Assembly (NCBI RefSeq): GCF_025060755.1
Contig: NZ_JANYUY010000037.1
Coordinates: forward strand, 1 to 64,000
Source: Paenibacillus doosanensis
Lineage (GTDB): Bacteria > Bacillota > Bacilli > Paenibacillales > NBRC-103111
Direction: 5' to 3'
DNA: 64,000 nt
Numbering within the stretch: position 1 is the first letter of the stretch; the number at the start of each line of letters is the position of its first letter. Of this stretch, positions 17,338 through 25,557 are shown in pieces. The position numbers and the translations under genes are program-made. Under the pieces are notes generated by a model. The model was not told where the DNA came from, searched no databases, and saw only the letters and a program-made list of their open reading frames with translations.

Positions 17338-18972
17338 CTAGTAACCGTCGGTGTTCCCGCCCATCTGCCGTGCGGCGCCGGCTCCTTCCGCCATAGACGG
17401 ACTGACATTCGGGTCCGCCTTGTGCGTATCCCGCAGCTGCAGACCTTCCGCCACTCTTCTGCCATATTCGGGATCGGCCTTGGTAAAGTATCCGATCATT
17501 TTCTCCCGAATATGCGGCCTACAGACGCTCAGATTCGCAACCAGATTGGCGATCAGCTCATCGCGCTCCCAAGCCTGGAATTTCCGGTACGTGTCGCCGG
17601 CCTGTCCGAAATCGTTCGTTCTGTCGATCTTCTGACGGACCAAGCTCGCGTCGTAGTGCGGCTCATGCTCTCTTCCACGGCATTCCGCCTCCTTCAGACC
17701 GTCCAGCGAAGAAGGCTCGTAGTTGACATGAGGACTTTGTCCGGGAGCTTGATCGACGAAATAGGTCATCTGCCCGTCCCGTTGATTGGTCGCGACCCGC
17801 TTCTTCGGCGCGTTGATCGGCAGCTGCAAGTAATTCGTCCCTACGCGGTAACGCTGCGTATCCGAATAAGAGAACGTTCTTCCTTGAAGCAGCTTATCGT
17901 CGGAGAAGTCGAGCCCGTCCACCAGCACGCCGGTACCGAAGGCCACCTGCTCCACCTCGGCGAAATAATTTTCCGGATTGCGGTTCAGCACCATTTTCCC
18001 TACCTTCCGAAACGGGAACTGTTCATGATCCCACAGCTTCGTCGGGTCCAGCGGGTCAAAATCAAGCTCCGGATGCTCGTCGTCGCTCATAATTTGCACG
18101 CACAGCTCCCACTCCGGGTAGTCTCCGCGTTCTATCGCTTCGTACAAATCCTGCGTGGCATGGCTGTAATTGACGCTTTGTATTTCGTCGGCTTCCCGCT
18201 GCGTTAAATTGCGAATCTTCCGCTTGACCGGCTCCCAATGATATTTGACCAGAACCGCCTCTCCCGCGGCGTTGACCCACTTATATGTATTGACGCCCGA
18301 GCCCTGCATTTCGCGATAACCGGCAGGAATGCCCCATGGCGAGAACAAAAAGGTGACCATATGCGTCGCTTCCGGACTGTTGGAAAGAAAATCGAACATC
18401 CGCTCCGGATTTTGCAGATTATTAACCGGGTCCGGCCTGAACGAATGAACCATATCAGGGAATTTCAACGGATCGCGTATAAAAAATATTTTCAGATTGT
18501 TGCCCACAAGATCCCAATTTCCGTCCTCCGTATAAAACTTGACGGCAAATCCTCTCGGATCGCGAAGCGTTTCCGGGGAATGCCCCCCATGGACGACCGT
18601 AGAGAAACGAACGAATACCGGAGTTCGCTTGCCCTCCTCTTGAAACAGCTTGGCCCGCGTATACTTGGACACCGGCTCGTCCCCGACCTTGCCGTAGGCT
18701 TCGAAATAACCGTGAGCCCCGGCTCCCCGCGCATGAACGACCCGCTCCGGTATCCGTTCGCGGTCGAAGTGGGATATCTTCTCAAGCAAATGGTAATTTT
18801 CCAGCGTCGTCGGCCCGCGGCTTCCTACCGTCCTGACGTTCTGATTGTCTTTGATGGGATGACCTTGGCGGTCGGTGAGCGTCATTTCATTCTCTCCCGC
18901 TCCCATCCTATTGTCGGCGGGTCCGCCGGGCCCTTCATCAACAGCGTAGACTATTATATGCTTTGGCTGCAT
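17338..18972 (-). CDS. katA: Heme catalase, KatA type
   Basis: Decomposes hydrogen peroxide to water and oxygen in the cytosol. The 544-residue protein has the distal catalytic His in [15 protein letters not shown] (near residue 78), the catalytic Asn in [18 protein letters not shown] and the proximal heme ligand Tyr in [15 protein letters not shown] (near 360). Size and the C-terminus match small-subunit clade catalases. The N-terminus has an unusual 30-residue Gly/Asn-rich extension. GGAGG lies before tandem ATGs at 18975 and 18972; spacing favours 18972. The gene starts only about 100 bases after cheY on the same strand. No PerR box was found in that gap, unlike the peroxiredoxin gene. Confidence 0.93.
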   Translation of the reverse strand: MQPKHIIVYAVDEGPGGPADNRMGAGENEMTLTDRQGHPIKDNQNVRTVGSRGPTTLENYHLLEKISHFDRERIPERVVHARGAGAHGYFEAYGKVGDEPVSKYTRAKLFQEEGKRTPVFVRFSTVVHGGHSPETLRDPRGFAVKFYTEDGNWDLVGNNLKIFFIRDPLKFPDMVHSFRPDPVNNLQNPERMFDFLSNSPEATHMVTFLFSPWGIPAGYREMQGSGVNTYKWVNAAGEAVLVKYHWEPVKRKIRNLTQREADEIQSVNYSHATQDLYEAIERGDYPEWELCVQIMSDDEHPELDFDPLDPTKLWDHEQFPFRKVGKMVLNRNPENYFAEVEQVAFGTGVLVDGLDFSDDKLLQGRTFSYSDTQRYRVGTNYLQLPINAPKKRVATNQRDGQMTYFVDQAPGQSPHVNYEPSSLDGLKEAECRGREHEPHYDASLVRQKIDRTNDFGQAGDTYRKFQAWERDELIANLVANLSVCRPHIREKMIGYFTKADPEYGRRVAEGLQLRDTHKADPNVSPSMAEGAGAARQMGGNTDGY

Positions 18973-19070
18973 CATTATCCTCCTATTCGTCTAATGCACT
19001 CAAGTATTTTCTGACTCATTCGCTATTTTTATGCTTGACCGCATCAGGAGGACAACGGAAACAAACCGCC

Positions 19071-19433
19071 TTAAGGTTCCAGCACTTTGGCAACGGCGGC
19101 CTGCACCCGGTCGGTGGAAAACGGCTTGACGATAAAATCTTTGGCGCCCGCATAAATCGCGTCAATGACCATATTCTGCTGTCCCATGGCCGAGCATATC
19201 ACCACCTTCGCGCAAAGATCGTAACTCCGGATTCGTTTCAACGCTTCGATCCCGTCCATTTCGGGCATCGTAATATCCATCGTCACCAAATCCGGAGAAA
19301 GCTTCTTATACAACTGAACGGCCGTTTCTCCGTCCGAGGCTTCGCCGACAATGCGATGCCCCATCGCAATCAGTATATCGCCCAGCATTTTACGCAAAAA
19401 AGCCGCATCGTCTACGACCAAAATGTCAGCCAT
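19071..19433 (-). CDS. cheY: CheY-like single-domain response regulator
   Basis: A 120-residue receiver with no output domain. It has the acidic pair in ILVVDDAAFLRKML (residues 4-17), the phosphorylated Asp in LVTMDITMPEMDG (near 52), the Thr/Ser-position residue in ICSAMGQQ and Lys in IVKPF (near 104). The TMDITMPEMDG and CSAMGQQ-MVIDAI-AGAKDFIVKPF blocks closely match Bacillus CheY, which binds the flagellar switch. No che or fli genes are in the window, so it is an orphan copy, possibly serving another sensor. The ATG at 19433 follows GGAGG by 12 bases. The large hybrid kinase lies upstream on the same strand beyond a 20-bp hairpin. Confidence 0.85.
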   Translation of the reverse strand: MADILVVDDAAFLRKMLGDILIAMGHRIVGEASDGETAVQLYKKLSPDLVTMDITMPEMDGIEALKRIRSYDLCAKVVICSAMGQQNMVIDAIYAGAKDFIVKPFSTDRVQAAVAKVLEP

Positions 19434-19576
19434 CGTTTGCCCCAACCTCCCGAATGCTCTCACGTTTGTAGAGAGAGCCGCCGCTATTTTCGAAGCGGAC
19501 TGCGCCTTGCTTCCCTTCCGCTCCCGCAGCTCTATGCCGCTCCATTATAGCAGCCCGCTCTGAATCGATTCTGAAC

Positions 19577-19624
19577 ATATGCGAAGCAGAGCCGCTTCAA
19601 TCTCAGCGGCTCTGCTTCGCATAT
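19577..19624. repeat. Perfect 20-bp inverted repeat (hairpin) without a U-tract
   Basis: Positions 19577-19596 and 19605-19624 are exact reverse complements around an 8-base loop. The stem is GC-rich in its centre (GCAGAGCCGCT). Neither side shows a run of T of normal terminator length. It separates the hybrid kinase from cheY and may terminate or process the transcript. Confidence 0.75.
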
Positions 19625-19686
19625 TTATGCATATTAGGCGAATCCATGTCTTTGCCAAACCCCTCCGCCCGTTCGTAGTCGCAGCC

Positions 19687-22600
19687 TCACTCGGCAGCAG
19701 CGGGCGTCTTGGGAATATCGAAGCTCACGGTCGTACCTGCATACGGTTCGCTCGTAATTTGCAAACCGCAGCCGTAAAGCGACATCAGACGGCTGTGAAT
19801 GTTCACGATCCCTACTCCGCGCCTCGCGCCGCGGCCGGACAGCACTTCGGCGATCCGCTCGCGCGACATGCCGACCCCGTCATCGGATACCGCTACCGTC
19901 AGCCGCTGCCTGTGCTCCTCAATGCGCAGCCGGATCGTCCCTCCCTCTTCCCGGACCATAATACCGTGCCGAACCGCATTTTCCACGATGGGCTGAATGG
20001 TGAGCGGAGGCAGCAGCACGTTCAGATCCCCCTCCACCTCGCAGCGTATTTGCAGCCGCTCGTCGAATCGGGCCTGCTCCAGGAATAAATAAGCGTCAAC
20101 CAGCTCCATCTCCCGGCGCAGCGTCGTCAGCTGATCACGGTTCGTAAAATCAAAGCTGCTGCGCAAATATTGGCTCAGCTTGTTCAGCAGCTCTGTCGTC
20201 TTCTCCGGATCGGTCGGCAGCAGCGCGATCATCGTGTTCAGCGCATTGTACAAAAAATGCGGCTTGATCTGCGCCTGCAGAAAGGCCATTTCCGAACGGA
20301 TCGCCTCCTGTACCGACCGCCGCAGCTTGATCAGCGTCCTCGCGCGGGCCCGCAGCTCCTTGGCGTCGACCGGCTTGGCAAGAAAGTCGTTCACTCCGGC
20401 CTCGAAGCCGGTACGGATATCCTCCGGCCGGCTCCGCGCCGTAAGCATCAGCACCGGCAGCTCATAGAGCGAATGGCGCTCGCGGATCATTCTGCACAGC
20501 TCAAGGCCGGACATGCCCGGCATCATCCAGTCCGTCACGACCAAATCGAACGGCTCGCCCGACTCCAGCAGATCGATCGCCTCATTCCCGTGCTGCACGG
20601 CGGTGACGGCATAATGATCTACGGACAGCAGGTTGATCATAACCTGCAAATTGACCGGATCATCGTCTACGACCAGCACGGCTCCCTTCCCGCGGTCGCC
20701 GCCGTGCAGCGGCGGATTTTCCGCCTCCCGGCCTGCAGCGGCCTCTTCCGCCGCAGGCGCAGCGATTCGCCGCGCCGCCGCGGCCGGGCTCCCCGATTCC
20801 GCGGCTTTGCCGGCAACCGGCAGCGTGAAATGGAATCGCGAGCCCGCTCCGAGCTCGGATTCCGCCCAGATCCTCCCGCCGCTCAGCTCCACCAGCTTCT
20901 TCGTGATGGTCAAGCCCAGTCCGGTTCCGCCGAAGCCGGACTCTCCGCTCGGCTCTCCCTGCTCGAACGATTGGAAGATCGACTGCAGCCGCTCCTGTGC
21001 GATGCCGATTCCCGTATCGGCGACAGTAATCGTCACCAGCTCCGCATCCGCCCGCGCGGTCAGCTTCACCTCGCCCTGGTGCGTGAACTTCAAAGCATTG
21101 CCGAGCAGATTGTACAAAATCTGATTCAGCCGGTCTTCATCCGCGTTCAGCGGCGGCAAATCTTCCGGCAGCTCCTGAATCAAACGCACGCGATCCTTGC
21201 GGCTGACATGACGGACGACTTCCATCACCGAGTCCGCTACCGTCTGCACATCGACCGCCTGGCGGCGCAATACGATTTCGCCGTTCTTCAGCTTGGCGAA
21301 GTCTAATATATCGTTAATGAGCGCAGACAGACGCCTGCCGGTCGAGACGATCGTCGCCAAATGTCTGGATTGGGCTTCCGTCATCGCCCCGGCCACTCCC
21401 TCAAGCATCGACTCCGCTATGTTGACGATGCCGTGCAGCGGCGTCCGCAGTTCATGGGACGTATTGGCCATAAACTCGTCCTTGAGCTCATCCAAAGTGA
21501 TCAGCTTCCGGGACAACTGTTCCACCTCATGAAACGATGTTGCAAACCGTTTGGCAAGCAGCAGCGCTTGCGTCACGATAAAGACGATCATCCCTACCGA
21601 AAACAAGATCTGGTTCATCAGCAGCCCGGCGACATTCAAAATGCTGTTGATGATCGGCAGCAAAATGCCTATGACGCTGGTCATCACGAACACATAGTCT
21701 CCCGGCCGCTGCAACGCCACCCTAAGCAGAGCGTACAGCACATAGCCCACCGTCAGCAGCGCAAGCGACAACAGCGGAACCTCCAGGTCGGACACGATGC
21801 TCGGAGACAACAATATCCCTACGGCAAGTTCGAAACCCGTCACCCATGTGCACGCCTTAAGAGCCCAGCTATGAATCGCTCCCGGCATGACCGCGGCAAT
21901 GTACAGCAGCAAATAATAATAGGCGAGAGCGGACGCAATGATCTGCAGCTTCATGAACAGATCGTAATTGAGCCCGCTGAAGACAAGCCCCAACAGCTTC
22001 TCCCCGTGCGTCAGCACGTAGACGACCCCCGAGAGGCAAAATCCGCCCAAATAAAGCAGCGATCGGTCGCGGGCCCGCAGCAGGTAGAGCGCCAGAAAGA
22101 AAAATCCGGGAATGAAATAGCCTACGGCCGACGCCAGATCGAGCATAAATTCCCAATCTCTGCTCTTCATGACCGACTGCTGATCGCCGAATACGATAGG
22201 GTATATAATCCCGCCGGAGGAATAATCGAAATTGGCGACCTGCACGATCATCTCGACCTCGTCCCCGGATACGGGAAAAAAAGCGGTATACGGAATATTG
22301 TTCATAACGCTCGTCTCGGCCGATGTGCCCGGAGTGCCGCTCGCCCCCACAGCCTCGCCGTTCACATACACCTTGTTGGCCAGCCGGATATTGTCCGTGC
22401 GGATGCCGAACAAGAGCGGATGGTCCGGCTTCAGATGAATATGCAGCCGGTACGTCCCGTAGCCGTACGCCCCTATTTCTCCGTCCGACTCCATATAATC
22501 GTTCCATCTGCCGGGCACCGCAGCCATCTTCACGGGCACCGGCGCTTCGTCCGTTCGGAACTGCTCCGGAGTCAGCAGCCTGCCGCCGTAAAACTCCCAT

Positions 22601-22776
22601 TCTCCAATTAAGCGCACGGTCCCCTCTTCGGCAAAGCTCCAGCCGGATAAATCCATCTGCGCCTGCACCGCTCTAGGGCTATGACTGGAAGCATTCTTCG
22701 TATCCACGTACGCGAAGAGCGGCAGTAAAACGATCAATACGACCGCCGCAATTAAAACTCCCCGGTTATGTCTCAT
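19687..22776 (-). CDS. Hybrid sensor kinase: 7TMR-DISM, HisKA, receiver, LytS-type kinase
   Basis: A 1029-residue membrane sensor with two kinase cores. The order is: N-terminal helix (8-24); extracytoplasmic jelly-roll-like domain (about 40-200); seven helices (about 205-410); HisKA with the phospho-acceptor in NTSHELRTPLHG (near 442); ATPase domain with DTGIGI and GFGGTGLGL; receiver with VVTDWMMPGMSG (Asp near 749); then a LytS-like kinase with QIKPHFLYNALN (near 840) and a second ATPase domain with VENAVRHG and VSDDGVGM. The 7TMR-DISM sensor suggests carbohydrate or other small-ligand sensing. It begins 45 bases after the SARP-like response regulator on the same strand, so they form a two-component operon. 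The double kinase is known in Paenibacillus-type genomes but uncommon elsewhere. Confidence 0.88.
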   Translation of the reverse strand: MRHNRGVLIAAVVLIVLLPLFAYVDTKNASSHSPRAVQAQMDLSGWSFAEEGTVRLIGEWEFYGGRLLTPEQFRTDEAPVPVKMAAVPGRWNDYMESDGEIGAYGYGTYRLHIHLKPDHPLLFGIRTDNIRLANKVYVNGEAVGASGTPGTSAETSVMNNIPYTAFFPVSGDEVEMIVQVANFDYSSGGIIYPIVFGDQQSVMKSRDWEFMLDLASAVGYFIPGFFFLALYLLRARDRSLLYLGGFCLSGVVYVLTHGEKLLGLVFSGLNYDLFMKLQIIASALAYYYLLLYIAAVMPGAIHSWALKACTWVTGFELAVGILLSPSIVSDLEVPLLSLALLTVGYVLYALLRVALQRPGDYVFVMTSVIGILLPIINSILNVAGLLMNQILFSVGMIVFIVTQALLLAKRFATSFHEVEQLSRKLITLDELKDEFMANTSHELRTPLHGIVNIAESMLEGVAGAMTEAQSRHLATIVSTGRRLSALINDILDFAKLKNGEIVLRRQAVDVQTVADSVMEVVRHVSRKDRVRLIQELPEDLPPLNADEDRLNQILYNLLGNALKFTHQGEVKLTARADAELVTITVADTGIGIAQERLQSIFQSFEQGEPSGESGFGGTGLGLTITKKLVELSGGRIWAESELGAGSRFHFTLPVAGKAAESGSPAAAARRIAAPAAEEAAAGREAENPPLHGGDRGKGAVLVVDDDPVNLQVMINLLSVDHYAVTAVQHGNEAIDLLESGEPFDLVVTDWMMPGMSGLELCRMIRERHSLYELPVLMLTARSRPEDIRTGFEAGVNDFLAKPVDAKELRARARTLIKLRRSVQEAIRSEMAFLQAQIKPHFLYNALNTMIALLPTDPEKTTELLNKLSQYLRSSFDFTNRDQLTTLRREMELVDAYLFLEQARFDERLQIRCEVEGDLNVLLPPLTIQPIVENAVRHGIMVREEGGTIRLRIEEHRQRLTVAVSDDGVGMSRERIAEVLSGRGARRGVGIVNIHSRLMSLYGCGLQITSEPYAGTTVSFDIPKTPAAAE

Positions 22777-22821
22777 GTATCCGTTTCTCCTGTAGGTCTT
22801 GACGAAGACCGGTTATAACGC

Positions 22822-23961
22822 TTACTCTCCCGCAGGCAGCGATGAAAGCCCCCGCTGCAGCTTCGTATACAGCTCCGCCGTCTGCTCCTCCGGCTCCGTA
22901 CCCAGCTCGCTCATCAGAAACTGCGCGAACGCCTCGTAATACCGGCGCAGGCCGTCGGCATCCTTCAGCTGCCCGTATGCGGCCAGGATCAGCCTGCAAA
23001 TGTCCTCTGAGTAAGGCTCCTTCTCCTGCGCCGCGCACAGCCTTTCTATCGCCTGAAGTTCCCGGCCGTTCCCCATATCATGCTCGGCCATCCGGTACAC
23101 AAGACGAATGTAGCGTTGAAGCAGCTCTCTTCTTCTAGGCTTGGCCCACGCATAATCATGCTCTTCCAAATAATCTCCGCGGTATAAAGCGAACGCCTGC
23201 TCGTTTAGCCGCATCTGCCGCTCCTCGTCCGCCGCTTTCTCCGTCAAGCAGCGCTCGAACAGCTCCACATCGGTCGTCAGTCGGGCCTTGACAAGGCAGT
23301 AGCTGTCATGGGCGTATTTGATCGATGCCTCCGCGTCCCACTCCTTCAGCTGCTTGCGAATCTGGTAAACCGCCGTATGCAGATGAGTAAGCGCCTTGTC
23401 CTGCGTATATTGCGGCCAAACCGTATCGAGAATCAGTTCTTTGGAAACCCATTGGCCATGCTGATGAAGGAGAAAGGCGAACAGCTCCTGCGCCCTTAAC
23501 GTTCTGAACTGCAGCTTGCTCTGAAAATGCGTGCTGTCCAGCCGCTTGAAGCAGAGTATCGCCGGTTCTTCCTTCGCCTCCTCCTTCTTGCCGGAGCGCA
23601 GACTAAGATAAGCTTCTATCCGTTCGACAGTCTTGTGCAGCCGTTCGGGCGTCACCGGTTTCAGCAGGTAATCCAGCGCATGCAGCTCGAACGCGTTAAG
23701 CGCATATTCCGAATAAGCGGTTATATATACGATGCGGATGCGCTCGTCGATTTGTTGAATCAGCTCCGCCGCCTTCAGTCCGTTGATTCCGGGCATTCCG
23801 ATATCGAGAAATACGATGTCCGGCGGCTCCTTGGCGAGCTGTTCGAGTCCGGCTCTTGCGGATGTGTACTTGCCGTCTACCTGCACCCGTCCGTCCATTT
23901 GAAGCATTCTCTCCAAATGAAGCAGCGCCAGCTTCTCATCATCTATCAATATCGCTCTCAT
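22822..23961 (-). CDS. Response regulator with winged helix and bacterial activation domain (SARP-like)
   Basis: A 379-residue regulator. Residues 1-120 are a receiver: AILIDDEKLAL, phospho-acceptor in VFLDIGMPGING (near 54), and YLLKPV. Residues about 140-230 form an OmpR/SARP-type winged helix (LRAQELFAFLLHQHGQWVSK, ALTHLHTAVYQIRKQLKE). The C-terminus is a TPR-like bacterial transcriptional activation domain (FALYRGDYLEEHDYAWA, ending ELGTEPEEQTAELY). The ATG at 23961 follows AGGAGGAG; the frame to 23982 is not needed. It is probably phosphorylated by the kinase encoded directly downstream. Target genes are unknown. Confidence 0.87.
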   Translation of the reverse strand: MRAILIDDEKLALLHLERMLQMDGRVQVDGKYTSARAGLEQLAKEPPDIVFLDIGMPGINGLKAAELIQQIDERIRIVYITAYSEYALNAFELHALDYLLKPVTPERLHKTVERIEAYLSLRSGKKEEAKEEPAILCFKRLDSTHFQSKLQFRTLRAQELFAFLLHQHGQWVSKELILDTVWPQYTQDKALTHLHTAVYQIRKQLKEWDAEASIKYAHDSYCLVKARLTTDVELFERCLTEKAADEERQMRLNEQAFALYRGDYLEEHDYAWAKPRRRELLQRYIRLVYRMAEHDMGNGRELQAIERLCAAQEKEPYSEDICRLILAAYGQLKDADGLRRYYEAFAQFLMSELGTEPEEQTAELYTKLQRGLSSLPAGE

Positions 23962-24136
23962 TCTTAAACTCTCCTCCTGCAAACACTGCAGCTGTTATTC
24001 CCAACATACCTTATCCCCGGCGGAAAGAAAAGCAAAACTATTGCATTTATTTTGGAAATCTATGACAATGAAACCAAGCATGCGCATCTCTATGAAAAAT
24101 GCAACCCGTCGAATTTGAGGGAAGGAGGCGAAGGCT

Positions 24137-25288
24137 CTGGCTAAAACCAATATATTTATCAGTTCGGTCGGGCAGGATGAGCTTAAGTCCATCCGCAATG
24201 CCGTATTCGATGAGCTGACCGCGATGGGACACGCCCCTCTCATGTACGAGCGCAATTTCGGTCCTTGGGACTCTCACCAAAATCCCTTGCAGAAATGTCT
24301 CGACAAAGTAGAGGAATCCGATATATTTCTATTATTCATCAAAGATAAGGGCGGCACCTTCTATCCGGCCTACGACCGAACGATTACGCATTTGGAATAT
24401 ATTCAGGCGGCCCGCTTGAACAAAACAATTCTCGTATTCGTCGAATCCGGCGTCAAGCACAGTTATTTCTCTCAGGTCAAACCCGTCATGGAACGAATCG
24501 CCGACAACCATATGGAAAAAACCGGAGGCTACCCCAAAGCCGCGGAGTTCGTAACCGCTCTGCAGGCCGCTCCCGGCATTCCGCCGCATATCGATCCTTA
24601 CGTCTGGTTTTTTATCGACGATCTGGTCAAGAAGGGCATCTATTTCGAAGAGCTGTCGCTCGGGGTTTCGATCCATTGGAAAGAGTATTTCAGCGATTTG
24701 CTGCGCCGGGGCGTCCTGCTGCTGCCTTTGGAGCGGACATTCGACGCATACATGAAACAAATTCAGGCTTACGAGGAATTTCATCAATTTATCGATCATT
24801 GCGCAGGCGCGTTTCAAACGGCTTCCCAAGAAGGAACGATACAATTTCTTGCCGCCTTGATGGACAAGCTAAAGGGCGGCATCGTGCGGCATCATTACGG
24901 CAATCTGTTCGCAGAGGACATCGGCACCTTCCAAAACTGCTCGGCCCTCACCATTTATGAGCGAAGCGGTAACCGTTTGAATCTTGCGTTCGTGACGGGA
25001 GCCATTACCAGCGAGCCTTATTACGAAATCGACAACGAGCAGTCCTATGTGTCCATTACCGCCCAACGCGCCAATACCGAGCAGCTTTTTTTCCGCGAAG
25101 AGAAGCAAATGCTGTATTTAACCGTGAAATGCCGAGACCGGATCTTAACCTGCCACTTCCTTGCCGATTCCAGCTGGAATACGGGCAAGTTTGTCTCTTT
25201 CCGCGACGATATCTTGTATGCTATAATGGATCAAAATCCGATGATATTGGAGTTTGCGCGAAAAATGATTGGAGGGATGCGGCTATGA
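24137..25288 (+). CDS. DUF4062-GAF-like protein, probable CTG start
   Basis: A 383-residue protein. Residues 1-100 match DUF4062, a TIR/STIR-like alpha/beta domain: AKTNIFISSVGQDELKSIR, FDELTAMGHAPLMYER, then LDKVEESDIFLLFIKDKGG. The C-terminal 150 residues look like a GAF sensory domain (ALTIYERSGNRLNLAFVTGA, LTVKCRDRILTCHF). The first in-frame ATG (24224) lies inside DUF4062. GAAGGAGG (24121-24128) sits 8 bases before an in-frame CTG at 24137, and a stop at 24116 leaves no ATG, GTG or TTG. CTG is therefore the likely start, though rare. DUF4062 often fronts STAND-type or other immune and signalling proteins. The last bases overlap the next gene by ATGA. Function unknown. Confidence 0.75.
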   Translation: MAKTNIFISSVGQDELKSIRNAVFDELTAMGHAPLMYERNFGPWDSHQNPLQKCLDKVEESDIFLLFIKDKGGTFYPAYDRTITHLEYIQAARLNKTILVFVESGVKHSYFSQVKPVMERIADNHMEKTGGYPKAAEFVTALQAAPGIPPHIDPYVWFFIDDLVKKGIYFEELSLGVSIHWKEYFSDLLRRGVLLLPLERTFDAYMKQIQAYEEFHQFIDHCAGAFQTASQEGTIQFLAALMDKLKGGIVRHHYGNLFAEDIGTFQNCSALTIYERSGNRLNLAFVTGAITSEPYYEIDNEQSYVSITAQRANTEQLFFREEKQMLYLTVKCRDRILTCHFLADSSWNTGKFVSFRDDILYAIMDQNPMILEFARKMIGGMRL

Positions 25289-25470
25289 CTACCGTATATG
25301 TATCCAAGAATGGAGAAATCTCCGTCGCCGTAGGGGAGCAGCCCAAAGACGCCCTTCTGTTCGTTTCCCCAAAGAAGAGCTTCCAAGACCTGCTTCGGGA
25401 ACAAAAGGAAGAGAGCGCCAAGGCGCTTGAACTGATCAAAAGCCGTTTTGCCGCGGCAAAACGGGGCTAA
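25285..25470 (+). CDS. Small protein translationally coupled to the DUF4062 gene
   Basis: A 61-residue protein starting at ATG 25285, which overlaps the stop of the DUF4062-GAF gene by four bases (ATGA). GGAGGG (25271-25276) precedes it. The N-terminal half predicts a short beta sheet (TTVYVSKNGEISVAVG, ALLFVSPKK). The C-terminal half is a charged helix (FQDLLREQKEESAKALELIK). No signal peptide or membrane segment. I do not recognise the family. Overlap and tandem order imply that the two proteins act together, for example as effector and inhibitor or as complex subunits; that is inference. A terminator follows at 25498-25542. Confidence 0.7.
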   Translation: MTTVYVSKNGEISVAVGEQPKDALLFVSPKKSFQDLLREQKEESAKALELIKSRFAAAKRG

Positions 25471-25497
25471 TCGTCCATATTTCACCGCAGCCAAGCA

Positions 25498-25542
25498 GGC
25501 CCGGACCGGTTTAGAAGTCTTTCTAAATCAATCGGGCCTTTT
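25498..25542 (+). terminator. Terminator of the DUF4062 operon
   Basis: GGCCCG (25498-25503) pairs with CGGGCC (25533-25538), with inner TTTAGAA/TTTCTAA pairing, followed by TTTT. Confidence 0.7.
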
Positions 25543-25557
25543 CTGTTTCCGGATCGC

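Noticed and set aside
18976-19070. PerR box upstream of katA
   Set aside because: No sequence close to TTATAATnATTATAA was found in this gap.
21361-22611. A 416-codon frame on the + strand inside the hybrid kinase gene
   Set aside because: No domain, Gln/Arg/His-rich, no start signals; antisense shadow.
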